From positions 1 through 37,944 of the forward strand of contig UQAQ01000029.1 in the NCBI GenBank assembly GCA_900539115.1: a stretch of DNA of 37,944 nucleotides, in the 5' to 3' direction. How positions within the stretch are numbered: position 1 is the stretch's first letter; the number at the start of each line of letters is the position of its first letter. A program made the translations under genes and the position numbers. Source of the stretch: an uncultured Roseburia sp. (GTDB lineage: Bacteria > Bacillota > Clostridia > Lachnospirales > Lachnospiraceae). Of the stretch, positions 1-8,324 are shown one piece after another. The notes beneath the pieces are model-generated. The model worked only from the letters and a program-made list of their open reading frames with translations, was not told the origin of the DNA and did no database searches.

Positions 1-63
1 TCTTTCCTTTTAAGACTCTCTTCGCATCTCCTGCTAAGCTATTTTGCCTACATAGATCACACT

Positions 64-428
64 CCCCCACCGGCTTTCTTGACCCAGGCAGCTAGTTCGC
101 CCTCCTAAACCACACTCCACCACCAAGTCCTTTGACCCACATGGCGTTTTCTCGCCACAAACCACACTCCACCACCAAGTCCTTTGACCCTCGCGGCGTT
201 TTCTCGCCACAAACCACACTCCACCACCGGCTTTCTTGACCCAGGCAGCAAATTCGCTCTCCTAGACCACACTCCACCAGCGGCTTTCTTGACTCAGGCA
301 GCAAATTCGCCCTCCTAAACCATACTGCACCACCAAGTCCTTTGACCCACATGGCGTTTTCTCGCCACAAACCACTCTCCGCCACCGGCTTTCTTGACTC
401 ACCCGGCAAGTTCTCGCTCCTAGACCAA
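64..428. repeat. Tandem array of 52-53 bp degenerate repeats (about 7 units)
   Basis: Seven units of 52-53 bp start near 64, 117, 169, 221, 274, 327 and 379. Two unit types interleave. Type A carries CAAGTCCTTTGACCC and GGCGTTTTCTCGCCAC (units at 117, 169, 327). Type B carries CGGCTTTCTTGACYCA and a CCTCCTARACCACACT-like end (units at 64, 221, 274, 379). All share the end motif AAACCACACT or GACCACACT. The last unit runs into the stop codon of the neighbouring nuclease-like gene, and the end motif CTAAACCACAC reappears at 1255-1265, just upstream of that gene. Frames on the minus strand stay open through the array only because unit length and composition allow it. I do not call them genes. 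Units are contiguous without unique spacers, so this is not a CRISPR array. Confidence 0.85.
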
Positions 429-1211
429 AAATCTACGCACCATTTCTTGGATTGTCCTTGTGCTCAACGGCATATCCGATGTTTCAAACGTCAAAATCAA
501 ATTTTCCCCCGGATATATCCCATTCTTTTGGTAGGTATCAATTTTTCGTACTGCGCTTTTTGCATAAGCCGGATCGTCCATTTTTCCGTCATGTTCCCAG
601 TAAATTTCCCTTCTTGTCCGCGGCGATAAAAACGTAAAATCCGGATATACAACACCAAATCCCTGAAGTAAAAGAGGTTTTTCATATTGATAGGGAATCC
701 CTTTATGATAAAAATAATCCGCCAGAATTTTCTCGGATTTTGACCGAACCCGCTCTCCCTTTTCAGTGTATATCACTATACTATCATCCGGAAATTCTTT
801 GCCCTGATAACTCTCCTTTTCCCACTGCTCCAACTGCTGTTCCCACGTTGGCTGAATCGGCATAACTAACTGCTTTCGCGCCTCATGCAATGTCTCATAG
901 ACTTCATCAATTCCCTCTTCTGTGTCACTTTTCAAAATTTTTCCTACTTGTTTTAGACGTTTTGCGATATACTTTTGCATTTTTTCATCGTACTCTTTTT
1001 GAGCAAGCTGCCTGGCAAGTTCCAAATTCTTTTTAGAAATATACTCACCCCACTTATCGCCACCCTTGCAGTGATAATATCTCGGATATCCCCTGTCCGA
1101 AGAAATTCGAAGCCTTCCGGCAAGATTTCCTTTTTCTTGTTTCTCAAGCTGATTTAGCAATTCTTGAAGATATTTCTGCTCCTTATGAAGCATTTCTTTC
1201 CATTTTGTCAT
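420..1211 (-). CDS. Putative PD-(D/E)XK-like nuclease family protein
   Basis: A 263-residue protein with an N-terminal helical, Lys/Glu/Gln-rich part and a C-terminal half resembling an endonuclease-like fold. The C-terminal half contains SKSE, then a YPDF motif, then EIYWEHDG. That order (E, D, then E-x-x) fits PD-(D/E)XK-type active sites, though the canonical lysine is not obvious. The start is placed at 1211 rather than the upstream ATG at 1265 because GGAAGGA lies 6 bases before it. It looks monocistronic and is flanked on both sides by motifs of the 52-bp repeat array. I recognise the architecture as one found repeatedly in Lachnospiraceae genomes, but no cellular role is known to me. 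Nuclease activity is inference. Confidence 0.6.
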   Translation of the reverse strand: MTKWKEMLHKEQKYLQELLNQLEKQEKGNLAGRLRISSDRGYPRYYHCKGGDKWGEYISKKNLELARQLAQKEYDEKMQKYIAKRLKQVGKILKSDTEEGIDEVYETLHEARKQLVMPIQPTWEQQLEQWEKESYQGKEFPDDSIVIYTEKGERVRSKSEKILADYFYHKGIPYQYEKPLLLQGFGVVYPDFTFLSPRTRREIYWEHDGKMDDPAYAKSAVRKIDTYQKNGIYPGENLILTFETSDMPLSTRTIQEMVRRFLV

Positions 1212-1463
1212 TGAATCCTTCCTTTCTTTTTGGTTTTCTTTGTAATTTTGCGAACTAAACCACACATTTTACAGATCTTCTTTGACTCGTATCATTTTTC
1301 TCTTACCTTGACCAAAATCTTGAAAAAAGTTTTTTGGTCCACAGACACTTACTAAAATAAAATCAAAATCCGAAAATTTCTTTGTGGTTTCGTGCACATT
1401 TTTTAATTCTAAGTCAACTGTATCTGGGAATTTTGTGGTCAAAATAAAATAATAAGATTTTGA

Positions 1464-1655
1464 TAACTATTCAGGATCAATGTATGGAAATCGATGAATC
1501 GTCATGCTTGCACGTAAGAGGCTTTGATTTCCATACATTTAGATCCTAATAGAGCTCCCCTTCCTATATGAGCATTTTTAGCCTTGTCAAAGGCGAGAAA
1601 GAACACGAAGTGTTCGAAATGCGAATGTGCGGGGAGGGGTGTCCTGAATAGTTAC
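1464..1655. mobile_element. MITE-like element, about 192 bp, with TIRs and 9-bp target duplication
   Basis: Left end TAACTATTCAGGA (1464-1476) and right end TCCTGAATAGTTA (1642-1654) are perfect 13-bp terminal inverted repeats. The flanks carry the direct repeat AGATTTTGA at 1455-1463 and 1656-1664, which looks like a 9-bp target-site duplication. Inside, an arm starting AGGATC near 1473 pairs with one ending GATCCT near 1549 (core TGTATGGAAATC/GATTTCCATACA), and there is a GAACAC-GAA-GTGTTC hairpin. There is no transposase gene, so it would have to be moved in trans. A second, inverted, partial copy lies at the right edge of the window (37869 onward). Confidence 0.85.
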
Positions 1656-1714
1656 AGATTTTGATTTATTTTGAAGTTTATCATATTTAAATCAAAGATG
1701 CAAGAACGTTTTTC

Positions 1715-1762
1715 TAAAAAATTATACCCACTATGCCCAAGCAAACAGGGGATAATGGGTAT
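1715..1762 (-). terminator. Rho-independent terminator ending the sulfur/tetrapyrrole operon
   Basis: On the minus strand the sequence after the Rrf2 stop forms a stem with outer pairs ATACCCA/TGGGTAT (1756-1762 with 1724-1730), inner pairs between TATCCCC-like and GGGCATA-like arms with two mismatches, and a short loop. A run of six T follows. It is the first convincing terminator seen downstream of cysK. Confidence 0.8.
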
Positions 1763-1774
1763 CACTCACTTTTC

Positions 1775-2209
1775 CTAAATTGTATACGCAAATGACGATT
1801 CCTCGCGGTACCGCTTGACCATGTCCGCCAGCGTGATATGGTCAAGGACCCCGTCGATGGCTTTGTCCACCGACTGCCCGAGGTCGTGCACGATGCTGTT
1901 CATCGTCTTATTATTTTCGCTGATTTTGTAAATGTCAATATCTACCGCGTTCTGCTGCCCTTCGATCACATCAATGATCTCCGCTGCCGTGTACTGGGCA
2001 ACCGGCTTCGCAAGATAATAGCCGCCGCGGTTGCCGCGGATCACCTTGACAAGACCTGCATGACGAAGTTTGGAAGCAACCTGCTCAAGATATTTTTCCG
2101 ACAGATCATATTCCTTTGCTGCCTGTTTGACCGGAACCGTTTCGCCTGCATGTATTGCCAGATTTATCATAAAAAACAAGGCGTATTGTCCTTTTCTCGT
2201 AATATACAT
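1775..2209 (-). CDS. Rrf2-family transcriptional repressor, CymR-like
   Basis: A 144-residue Rrf2-family regulator: N-terminal winged helix (residues 1 to about 75, with LSEKYLEQV and RGNRGGYYL typical of the family), then a long dimerisation helix. It contains no cysteine, so it cannot carry the Fe-S cluster of IscR or NsrR. That, and its place at the end of a cysteine/sulfate operon, makes it CymR-like. It ends in AYTI; a C-terminal isoleucine is the kind of tail that CysE uses to enter the CysK active site, and in Bacillus subtilis CymR works as a complex with CysK. The start at 2209 is preceded by GGAGGAAG, so the longer frame from 2281 is rejected. It lies 25 bases after trxB and before the operon terminator, so it would be co-transcribed with its likely targets (autoregulation). 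Confidence 0.85.
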   Translation of the reverse strand: MYITRKGQYALFFMINLAIHAGETVPVKQAAKEYDLSEKYLEQVASKLRHAGLVKVIRGNRGGYYLAKPVAQYTAAEIIDVIEGQQNAVDIDIYKISENNKTMNSIVHDLGQSVDKAIDGVLDHITLADMVKRYREESSFAYTI

Positions 2210-2234
2210 TATTTGCTTCCTCCTTTGCCATATT

Positions 2235-3155
2235 TTAACAATTGAAATCCTGCTCGATGGACGAGATTGCCGTCGCTCCATCCGCTACCGCTGTCACCAC
2301 CTGACGAAGCTGCTTTGTACGGATGTCGCCGGCCGCGTAGATTCCTGCCAGGCTTGTGCGGCAGTCCTCGCCAGCCACGATATAGCCTGTCGCATCGAGA
2401 TCGACAAGCCCTTGGGCAGCCTCATTTTGCGGATCCATTCCGATTGCGATAAAGATACCGGACAATTCGAGAGTTCTCGTTTCGCCCGTCTGATTCTGCT
2501 TTAAAATCACTTTCTCCACTTTGCCGTCGCCACAGATCTCCTGTACCTCATAAAATGGGAGAAATTCGATATTTTCCGTTTCCTTGATCTTCTGCTGAAG
2601 CATCTTCGCCCCGCGGAGTCCATCACGTCGATGGATGAGATAAACTTTTTCACAAATGTTGGAAAGATACAAGGCATCTTCCAGCGCCACATCGCCGCCG
2701 CCCACGACAGCCGTCGTCTTTCCGCGGAAAAAGGCACCGTCGCAAGTTGCACAGTACGAAACGCCGGCACCGGCAAGTTCCTTTTCGCCCTTAACGGAAA
2801 GTGTCTTATGACGTGCCCCTGTCGCAAAAAGAACCGCTTTTGTTTCTATCGTTTCTCCGCTCGCAAGTGTAATCTGTTTCACTTCGCCATCGTCGTTAAT
2901 CGCGGTCACTTCTCCTTCCAAAAACGGAACCGAAAGCGCATCAGCGTGCTCACGGAATTTCATTGCCAGCTCATAACCGCCCATTCCATAGAGGCCGAGA
3001 TAATTGTCAATGCGCTCCGTCGTAATAATCTGCCCGCCGCTAAATGGCTCCTTCTCGATCACAACCTGGTCAAGCATTGCGCGCTGTGCATAAACCGCCG
3101 CCGACAAGCCGGCCGGCCCACTTCCAATAATCACCAAATCTTTTCTATCTGTCAT
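2235..3155 (-). CDS. trxB: Thioredoxin reductase (NADPH)
   Basis: A 306-residue flavoprotein that reduces thioredoxin with NAD(P)H. It has the N-terminal FAD motif GSGPAG (residues 11-16), the redox-active CATC pair (C135 and C138), the second nucleotide-binding motif GGGDVA, and the C-terminal FAD contact AAGDIR. Length is normal for low-molecular-weight bacterial TrxB. Its start lies inside the end of hemL (11-base overlap), indicating translational coupling. In this operon it probably regenerates the thioredoxin encoded at 11020-11337, supplying electrons for sulfur handling. Identification is firm; the pairing with that particular thioredoxin is inferred from context. Confidence 0.95.
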   Translation of the reverse strand: MTDRKDLVIIGSGPAGLSAAVYAQRAMLDQVVIEKEPFSGGQIITTERIDNYLGLYGMGGYELAMKFREHADALSVPFLEGEVTAINDDGEVKQITLASGETIETKAVLFATGARHKTLSVKGEKELAGAGVSYCATCDGAFFRGKTTAVVGGGDVALEDALYLSNICEKVYLIHRRDGLRGAKMLQQKIKETENIEFLPFYEVQEICGDGKVEKVILKQNQTGETRTLELSGIFIAIGMDPQNEAAQGLVDLDATGYIVAGEDCRTSLAGIYAAGDIRTKQLRQVVTAVADGATAISSIEQDFNC

Positions 3156-4413
3156 AATATTCCCTCATTTCTTTGCAAGTCTTCTCAATCTCTTCGTCCG
3201 TATGTGCGGCAGAGACAAACATTGCCTCAAACTGCGATGGAGCAAGGTAAATTCCCGCATGCAGCATCGCATTAAAATACGCCGCGTAAGCCTCAGTGTC
3301 CGATGTTTTCGCGCTGTCAAAATCTACCACTTCTTTCGAAGTAAAGAAAATGCTCATCAGAGAACCCACCTGATTTACCCATACTTTATCACCAAATATT
3401 TTTCTAGCATTGTCGGCGAGTAATTTTGTCTTTTCTTCCAGCTTCCGGTAAATATCCGGATTTTTCCGTAACAATTTCAAAGTCTCCAGTCCTGCTGTCA
3501 TTGCGATCGGGTTACCAGATAACGTACCTGCCTGATAGACCGTTCCGACCGGGGAGACACATTCCATAATCTCACGGCGTCCGCCGTAGGCTCCGACCGG
3601 CATACCACCGCCGATGATCTTGCCAAGTGTCGTAAGATCCGGCGTCACTCCATAATACTCGCTCGCGCCGCCCTGCGCCAGGCGAAATCCGGTGATAACT
3701 TCGTCAAAAATCAGGAGTGCACCATTGTCTTTTGTGATCTCCCGCAAAAATTCCAGAAAGCCGGCTTTCGGCGGAACCACGCCCATATTGGCTGCGACCG
3801 GCTCTACGATCACGGCCGCGATCCGGCTGCCATACTGCTCAAATAATGCCTGTACCGAATCGGGATCATTGTACTCGGCAATCAACGTGTACTTTGTATA
3901 TCCTTCCGGAACTCCGGCGCTGTCCGGCACCGCCTGCTGAAGTACCCCGGAACCGGCTTTCACAAGAAGACCATCCGAGTGACCGTGGTAACAGCCACGG
4001 AATTTCACGATATAGTCGCGGTGCGTAAAGCCCCTTGCGACGCGGATTGCGCTCATGACCGCTTCCGTTCCGGAATTTACCATCCGCGACAATTCCATCG
4101 AAGGCATCATTTCCGCGATTAACTCGGCGATCTCGTATTCTTTTTCCGTCGGCGCCCCAAATGTCAGACCATTGTCGCACGCCTTCTTTACCGCGTCGAT
4201 CACTGACGGGTACGCATGGCCGAGGATTCCCGGTCCCCACGAACAAACGTAGTCAATATATTCATTTCCATCCACATCAAAAATATGTGAACCCTTTGCT
4301 TTTTTTATAAATGCGGGTGTCCCGCCGACACTCTGAAAAGCGCGGACCGGCGAATTGACACCGCCCGGGATTCTCTGTTTGGACTTTTCAAATAATTCCT
4401 CTGATCTTGTCAT
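3145..4413 (-). CDS. hemL: Glutamate-1-semialdehyde 2,1-aminomutase
   Basis: A 422-residue PLP enzyme converting glutamate-1-semialdehyde to 5-aminolevulinate, the second step of the C5 tetrapyrrole route. Family landmarks are IPGGVNSPVRAF near the N-terminus, NSGTEAVMSAIR, FDEVITGFR, and the PLP lysine in TTLGKIIGGGMPVGA (about K265). The start at 4413 has GGAGGAAG upstream and overlaps the hemB stop codon as ATGA; an upstream in-frame ATG at 4431 would lengthen the overlap and is less likely. It completes, with hemA, hemB, hemC and hemD, the route to uroporphyrinogen III within one operon. Confidence 0.96.
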   Translation of the reverse strand: MTRSEELFEKSKQRIPGGVNSPVRAFQSVGGTPAFIKKAKGSHIFDVDGNEYIDYVCSWGPGILGHAYPSVIDAVKKACDNGLTFGAPTEKEYEIAELIAEMMPSMELSRMVNSGTEAVMSAIRVARGFTHRDYIVKFRGCYHGHSDGLLVKAGSGVLQQAVPDSAGVPEGYTKYTLIAEYNDPDSVQALFEQYGSRIAAVIVEPVAANMGVVPPKAGFLEFLREITKDNGALLIFDEVITGFRLAQGGASEYYGVTPDLTTLGKIIGGGMPVGAYGGRREIMECVSPVGTVYQAGTLSGNPIAMTAGLETLKLLRKNPDIYRKLEEKTKLLADNARKIFGDKVWVNQVGSLMSIFFTSKEVVDFDSAKTSDTEAYAAYFNAMLHAGIYLAPSQFEAMFVSAAHTDEEIEKTCKEMREYYDR

Positions 4414-5378
4414 CGTTCTTCCTCCAGCCATTTTGCCACATCAAGGGCGTGATACGTAATAATAATGTCGGCCCCTGCCCGTTTCATGGCGATCATATTT
4501 TCCATCACGATTCGTTTTTCATCAATCCAGTCATTCTGCGCTGCCGCTTTAACCATCGAATATTCGCCGCTTACATTGTAGACCGCAAGAGGCAGTCTCG
4601 TAAGATCTCTCGCCTGCCGCACAATGTCAAGATACGCAAGTGCCGGTTTTACCATGATAATGTCGGCTCCCTCGTCGATATCTGCCTGACACTCGCGGAG
4701 TGCCTCTCTTCCGTTTGCCGGATCCATTTGATACGTACGGCGGTCGCCAAATGCCGGTGCCGAATGCGCCGCATCGCGAAACGGCGAATAATATCCGGAA
4801 GCAAATTTTGCGCTGTATCCCATAACGATCGTATCGGTAAAGCCGTTCTCATCGAGGCTTTCCCGAAGCACTTTGATGTGGCCGTCCATCATATCCGAAG
4901 GCGCGATCATGTCTGCTCCTGCCTTGGCAAGCGACACCGCCATTTTCGCAAGAAGCGGAAGTGTCTCGTCGTTCAAAATCTTACCCTCGTGAACCAGCCC
5001 GCAATGTCCATGCGACGTATATTCACAAAGGCAGACATCAGCAATCACCAGAAGATCCGGTGCCCACTCTTTGATCTGACGGATGGCGCGCTGTGTAATG
5101 CCATCTTCCGCATAAGCCTGACTCCCGCACTCATCTTTGTGTTCCGGAATTCCAAAGATCAGGATCGCCGGCACACCTGCCTTCTGAATGCGATCCAATT
5201 CTTCCGGAAAACGATCAATTGTATATTGATAAATGCCCGGCATCGAATCCACCGGAATTTTCTCATCCGTCCCTTCTTTGATAAAAACCGGATAAACCAA
5301 GTCATTCACCGATACACTCGTCTCGCGTATCATATTTCTCACGGTCTCATTATTTCTCAGTCGTCTTAAACGAATCAT
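4410..5378 (-). CDS. hemB: Delta-aminolevulinic acid dehydratase (porphobilinogen synthase)
   Basis: A 322-residue enzyme condensing two 5-aminolevulinate molecules to porphobilinogen. The Schiff-base lysines are seen in MGYSAKFAS (K191) and IMVKPALAYLD (K244). The cysteine cluster ADVCLCEYTSHGHCG (C116, C118, C126) marks the zinc-dependent class. GADMIAPSDMMDG is also present. The start has AAGGAGCG upstream and overlaps the end of the cobA-hemD gene by four bases, and its own stop overlaps hemL, so the three genes are translationally coupled. Confidence 0.97.
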   Translation of the reverse strand: MIRLRRLRNNETVRNMIRETSVSVNDLVYPVFIKEGTDEKIPVDSMPGIYQYTIDRFPEELDRIQKAGVPAILIFGIPEHKDECGSQAYAEDGITQRAIRQIKEWAPDLLVIADVCLCEYTSHGHCGLVHEGKILNDETLPLLAKMAVSLAKAGADMIAPSDMMDGHIKVLRESLDENGFTDTIVMGYSAKFASGYYSPFRDAAHSAPAFGDRRTYQMDPANGREALRECQADIDEGADIIMVKPALAYLDIVRQARDLTRLPLAVYNVSGEYSMVKAAAQNDWIDEKRIVMENMIAMKRAGADIIITYHALDVAKWLEEER

Positions 5379-6868
5379 TCTTCTCGCTCCTTTGCCATTT
5401 CTTCTATCAAATGCTCGATATCACACTTCTTTGGTATGATATCTGCATGTATTCCATATTTTTCCAACCTTCCTGCGGTAACCGCACCGATTGCCCCAAT
5501 CTTCGTCGGCTTCTTTCTGCGGTCCTGCTCCCATTTTGCTGCATTTTCAGCACCAAGTTCTTTGATAAATGCTTCAACCCCCGATGCGCTGGCAAATGTC
5601 AGCACGTCAAAGTCCAAAAGATATTTCCAGTTCTCAGTCTTTTTTCCCTGCACATCGTAAATTGGAAGAATCGTTTTGTAAATTCCATTTTCTTCCAGTA
5701 TCTGAACCATGCGCACACTTCCCTGCAAGGCTCGCGGCAAAAGCAGTTTTTCTCCCGGTTTCATCGTTTTCACGAGGCTCTCCGCCAATGCTTCTGTCGT
5801 ATAACGTTCCGGGATGAGATCCGCTTCAAATCCATACTCGCGGAGGGCATCTCTTGTCCCGCTTCCCACGACCGCAAACCGAATGCCGGCAAACTGCCGC
5901 AGATCGATCTTTTCACGGAAAACGTGGGTAAAGAAAAGACGAATGCTGTTCTGGCTCGTAAAGGCGATCCAATCATACTCCGAGAGATGTCTTAATTCTT
6001 TATCCAGTTGCCGAATCTCCGGAGTTGCTTCCACTTTCATCTCGCATACCGTATACACACGCGCGCCCTTTTCCAATAGCCGCCTGCGCATCCGCTCCTG
6101 CAAAGCAAAGGTTCCGATGATTCCGACTTTTTTATCCGCCAAGGCACCTCGGTCGGAAGAAATAAAATCATATCCTGCGGTCTCGCCGACGACAATGATC
6201 GCCGGTGGTTTGATCCCGGCTTCCGCAACGTCTCCGGCAATCGTAGCAAGGGTTCCCCGCACGATCTGCTCGCCCGGCATACAGCCATTGGCGATTACCG
6301 CCGCCGGTGTCAGCGGATCTTTTCCTTCCCGGATCAATTTGTCCGCGATCTCCGCAAGATGCGAAATCCCCATGAGAAACAGGCTTGTCCCCTCCTGCGG
6401 ATGAATGTGCGCAAGGCTTGTCTCATCACCGTCTTTTGTGTGGCCGGTAAATACATGAAAACTACGGCTTGTCTCCCGGTGAGTAACCGGGATTCCGAGC
6501 AGTTCCGGCACAGCAACCGCCGAGGTCACACCCGGCACCAGCTGAAATGGGATATTTTCTTTTTGAAGCGCCAGCACTTCCTCGCCGCCGCGTCCGAAGA
6601 CAAACGGATCGCCGCCTTTCAGGCGCACGACACGGTCATACCGTTTGGCGGTATCAATTAAAATCGCATTGATTTCCTCCTGCTTTTTCGAATGGCTTCC
6701 CGGTTTCTTTCCGACATAGATCTTTTCGCAGTCTTCCGGCACAAGTTCCAGCAATCCGCTCGTTCCGAGCCGGTCATATACGACCGCTTCGCATTCCCGC
6801 AGCACCTCTGCGCCGCGGCATGTCATCAGTCCCGGATCTCCCGGACCTGCTCCAACCAAATAAACCAT
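5375..6868 (-). CDS. cobA-hemD: Fused uroporphyrinogen-III C-methyltransferase / uroporphyrinogen-III synthase
   Basis: A 497-residue bifunctional fusion. Residues 1 to about 245 are an S-adenosylmethionine-dependent uroporphyrinogen-III methyltransferase (SUMT): VGAGPGDPGLMT at the N-terminus, VVRLKGGDPFVFGRGGEE, and VPGVTSAVAVPE. Residues about 248-497 are a HemD-type uroporphyrinogen-III synthase (KKVGIIGTFALQERM, AFTSQNSIRLFF, FASASGVEAF). The first half makes precorrin-2 from the product of the second. The fusion is well known in clostridia. With the SirC-HemC fusion upstream, flux is directed to siroheme; no heme-specific late gene (hemE, hemG, hemH) is in the window. Confidence 0.94.
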   Translation of the reverse strand: MVYLVGAGPGDPGLMTCRGAEVLRECEAVVYDRLGTSGLLELVPEDCEKIYVGKKPGSHSKKQEEINAILIDTAKRYDRVVRLKGGDPFVFGRGGEEVLALQKENIPFQLVPGVTSAVAVPELLGIPVTHRETSRSFHVFTGHTKDGDETSLAHIHPQEGTSLFLMGISHLAEIADKLIREGKDPLTPAAVIANGCMPGEQIVRGTLATIAGDVAEAGIKPPAIIVVGETAGYDFISSDRGALADKKVGIIGTFALQERMRRRLLEKGARVYTVCEMKVEATPEIRQLDKELRHLSEYDWIAFTSQNSIRLFFTHVFREKIDLRQFAGIRFAVVGSGTRDALREYGFEADLIPERYTTEALAESLVKTMKPGEKLLLPRALQGSVRMVQILEENGIYKTILPIYDVQGKKTENWKYLLDFDVLTFASASGVEAFIKELGAENAAKWEQDRRKKPTKIGAIGAVTAGRLEKYGIHADIIPKKCDIEHLIEEMAKEREE

Positions 6869-6878
6869 TTTGTCCTCC

Positions 6879-8324
6879 TTATGCCCGGCGAAATTTCCGG
6901 CACACTGTTTCTACCAATTTTTCCCAGTCTTTTTTTTGCCCCTGCGCCTCTACGCGGTGCACCAATTCGTCTTTTTCAATCATCAGATCAAGGCTCATCT
7001 CTTCCCCGGAAACCCGGCTCAAAACCCCGATCGGTTCATGACAGCCCGCATTCAACTCGGTGAGCACCGCCCGCTCTGCTTCAAGTTCAAAGGCACTCTT
7101 CTCATCGCTGATCCCTTGCACAAGTTTTCTTACGAAACCGGTCCTTCGCGTCTCTACCGCAATGATGGCCTGTCCTGCTGCCGGAAGCATTTCCTTTACC
7201 GGCAGATATTCATATGCTAACTGTGGATCGTGATCTAAGCCCTGTCGTTCGATTCCGGCGGCTGCAAGCACGATCGCATCGTAATTTCCTTCTTTTAATT
7301 TTGCGATTCTTGTTCCGACATTGCCACGCAGATCCCTGCACTCTGCCTTCGGATACATCGCCCGGATCTGACAGCGTCTGCGCAGACTTCCCGTCCCCAC
7401 AGTAAATGCCGTCTCTTTTGTAATCTCTTTCCCTTTCGGATAGATCAATACATCCTGCACGCAGGCGCGTGGCAGCGTTCCTGCGATCATAAGACCGTCT
7501 CCACACGGATTTGGCATATCCTTCGCACTGTGCACCGCGATATCAATCGTGCCGTCGGTCAGTGCCTGCTCAATTTCCTCGACAAAGACCGCTTTCCCGC
7601 CAAATGCCGTGATTGGGCGGTCCGTCTGCCGGTCCCCCTTTGTCGTCAGGATCACCGTCTCATAGCGGTACATCGGATATTTTTCCTGCAATGCCTGCAG
7701 CACCATATCCGTCTGAATCCGCGCTAGTTCGCTTCCTCTTGTCCCTAGTTTGATTACATTATTTTCCAACTTCTCGTCTAACATATCCAATAAAATCTCC
7801 TTGCGCTTTGCCTCCACCGGTTCGGTAAGCATCACTTCTTCGCGCGCCTTTCCCAATTCATCGGCAATCTGCCCATAATCTTTCCGCAGATTCTTCCCGA
7901 TCTCTTTTTTAATCTTCGCTGCCAGCGCCGGGCTGTTTCCACCGGTCGAAACGGCTACGACCACATCCTTCTGGCGCACGATCGCCGGAAAATAAAACCC
8001 GCAGTCTTTTTTCACATCGACGACATTGACCAAGATTCGGCGCTCCTTGCAGATATCTGCGACTTCTGAGTTCAATTTGCTGTCATTTGTCGCCATAATG
8101 ACAATATCCGCTCCGTCGAGGTCTTCCGGCTGATAGCTTCGCTCCTCGATCGTGAGGTTCTCATTTTCAATTTTCCATATTTTGTCACACACCTGTTTTG
8201 CCACGAGATGTACCTGCGCACCAAATTCCAGCATCATTTCCGCTTTGCGCGCCGCGACATTTCCCCCTCCGATGAGGAGACAGGTCTTATCTTCCAATTG
8301 AATCATAAATGGGAAATACGCCAT
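6879..8324 (-). CDS. hemC: Fused precorrin-2 dehydrogenase (SirC/Met8-like) / hydroxymethylbilane synthase
   Basis: A 481-residue fusion. Residues 1 to about 155 form a Met8/SirC-type NAD-binding precorrin-2 dehydrogenase, possibly also ferrochelatase (LLIGGGNVAARKAEMML, then VSTGGNSPALA). A linker follows, and residues about 190-481 form porphobilinogen deaminase (KLGTRGSELARIQTD, HSAKDMP, GTGSLRRRCQ, RGNVGTR). The dipyrromethane cofactor cysteine is C428 in NAGCHEPIG. The two halves act at non-adjacent steps: HemC makes hydroxymethylbilane, SirC oxidises precorrin-2 to sirohydrochlorin. The start shares one base with the hemA stop (TGATG). No separate siroheme ferrochelatase is seen, so iron insertion must come from the Met8-like domain or an outside gene. 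Confidence 0.93.
   Translation of the reverse strand: MAYFPFMIQLEDKTCLLIGGGNVAARKAEMMLEFGAQVHLVAKQVCDKIWKIENENLTIEERSYQPEDLDGADIVIMATNDSKLNSEVADICKERRILVNVVDVKKDCGFYFPAIVRQKDVVVAVSTGGNSPALAAKIKKEIGKNLRKDYGQIADELGKAREEVMLTEPVEAKRKEILLDMLDEKLENNVIKLGTRGSELARIQTDMVLQALQEKYPMYRYETVILTTKGDRQTDRPITAFGGKAVFVEEIEQALTDGTIDIAVHSAKDMPNPCGDGLMIAGTLPRACVQDVLIYPKGKEITKETAFTVGTGSLRRRCQIRAMYPKAECRDLRGNVGTRIAKLKEGNYDAIVLAAAGIERQGLDHDPQLAYEYLPVKEMLPAAGQAIIAVETRRTGFVRKLVQGISDEKSAFELEAERAVLTELNAGCHEPIGVLSRVSGEEMSLDLMIEKDELVHRVEAQGQKKDWEKLVETVCRKFRRA

Noticed and set aside
92..409. Minus-strand open frame of 105 codons, and a 61-codon frame at 34-219, in the left repeat array
   Set aside because: They are made wholly of the 52-bp repeats, have no own ribosome site and read as repeated GL/REN/WVKGLGG blocks; open by composition.
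64..428. CRISPR array
   Set aside because: Units are contiguous and degenerate along their full length, with no unique spacers and no cas genes.
1775..2209. IscR or NsrR-type Fe-S regulator
   Set aside because: The protein has no cysteine at all.
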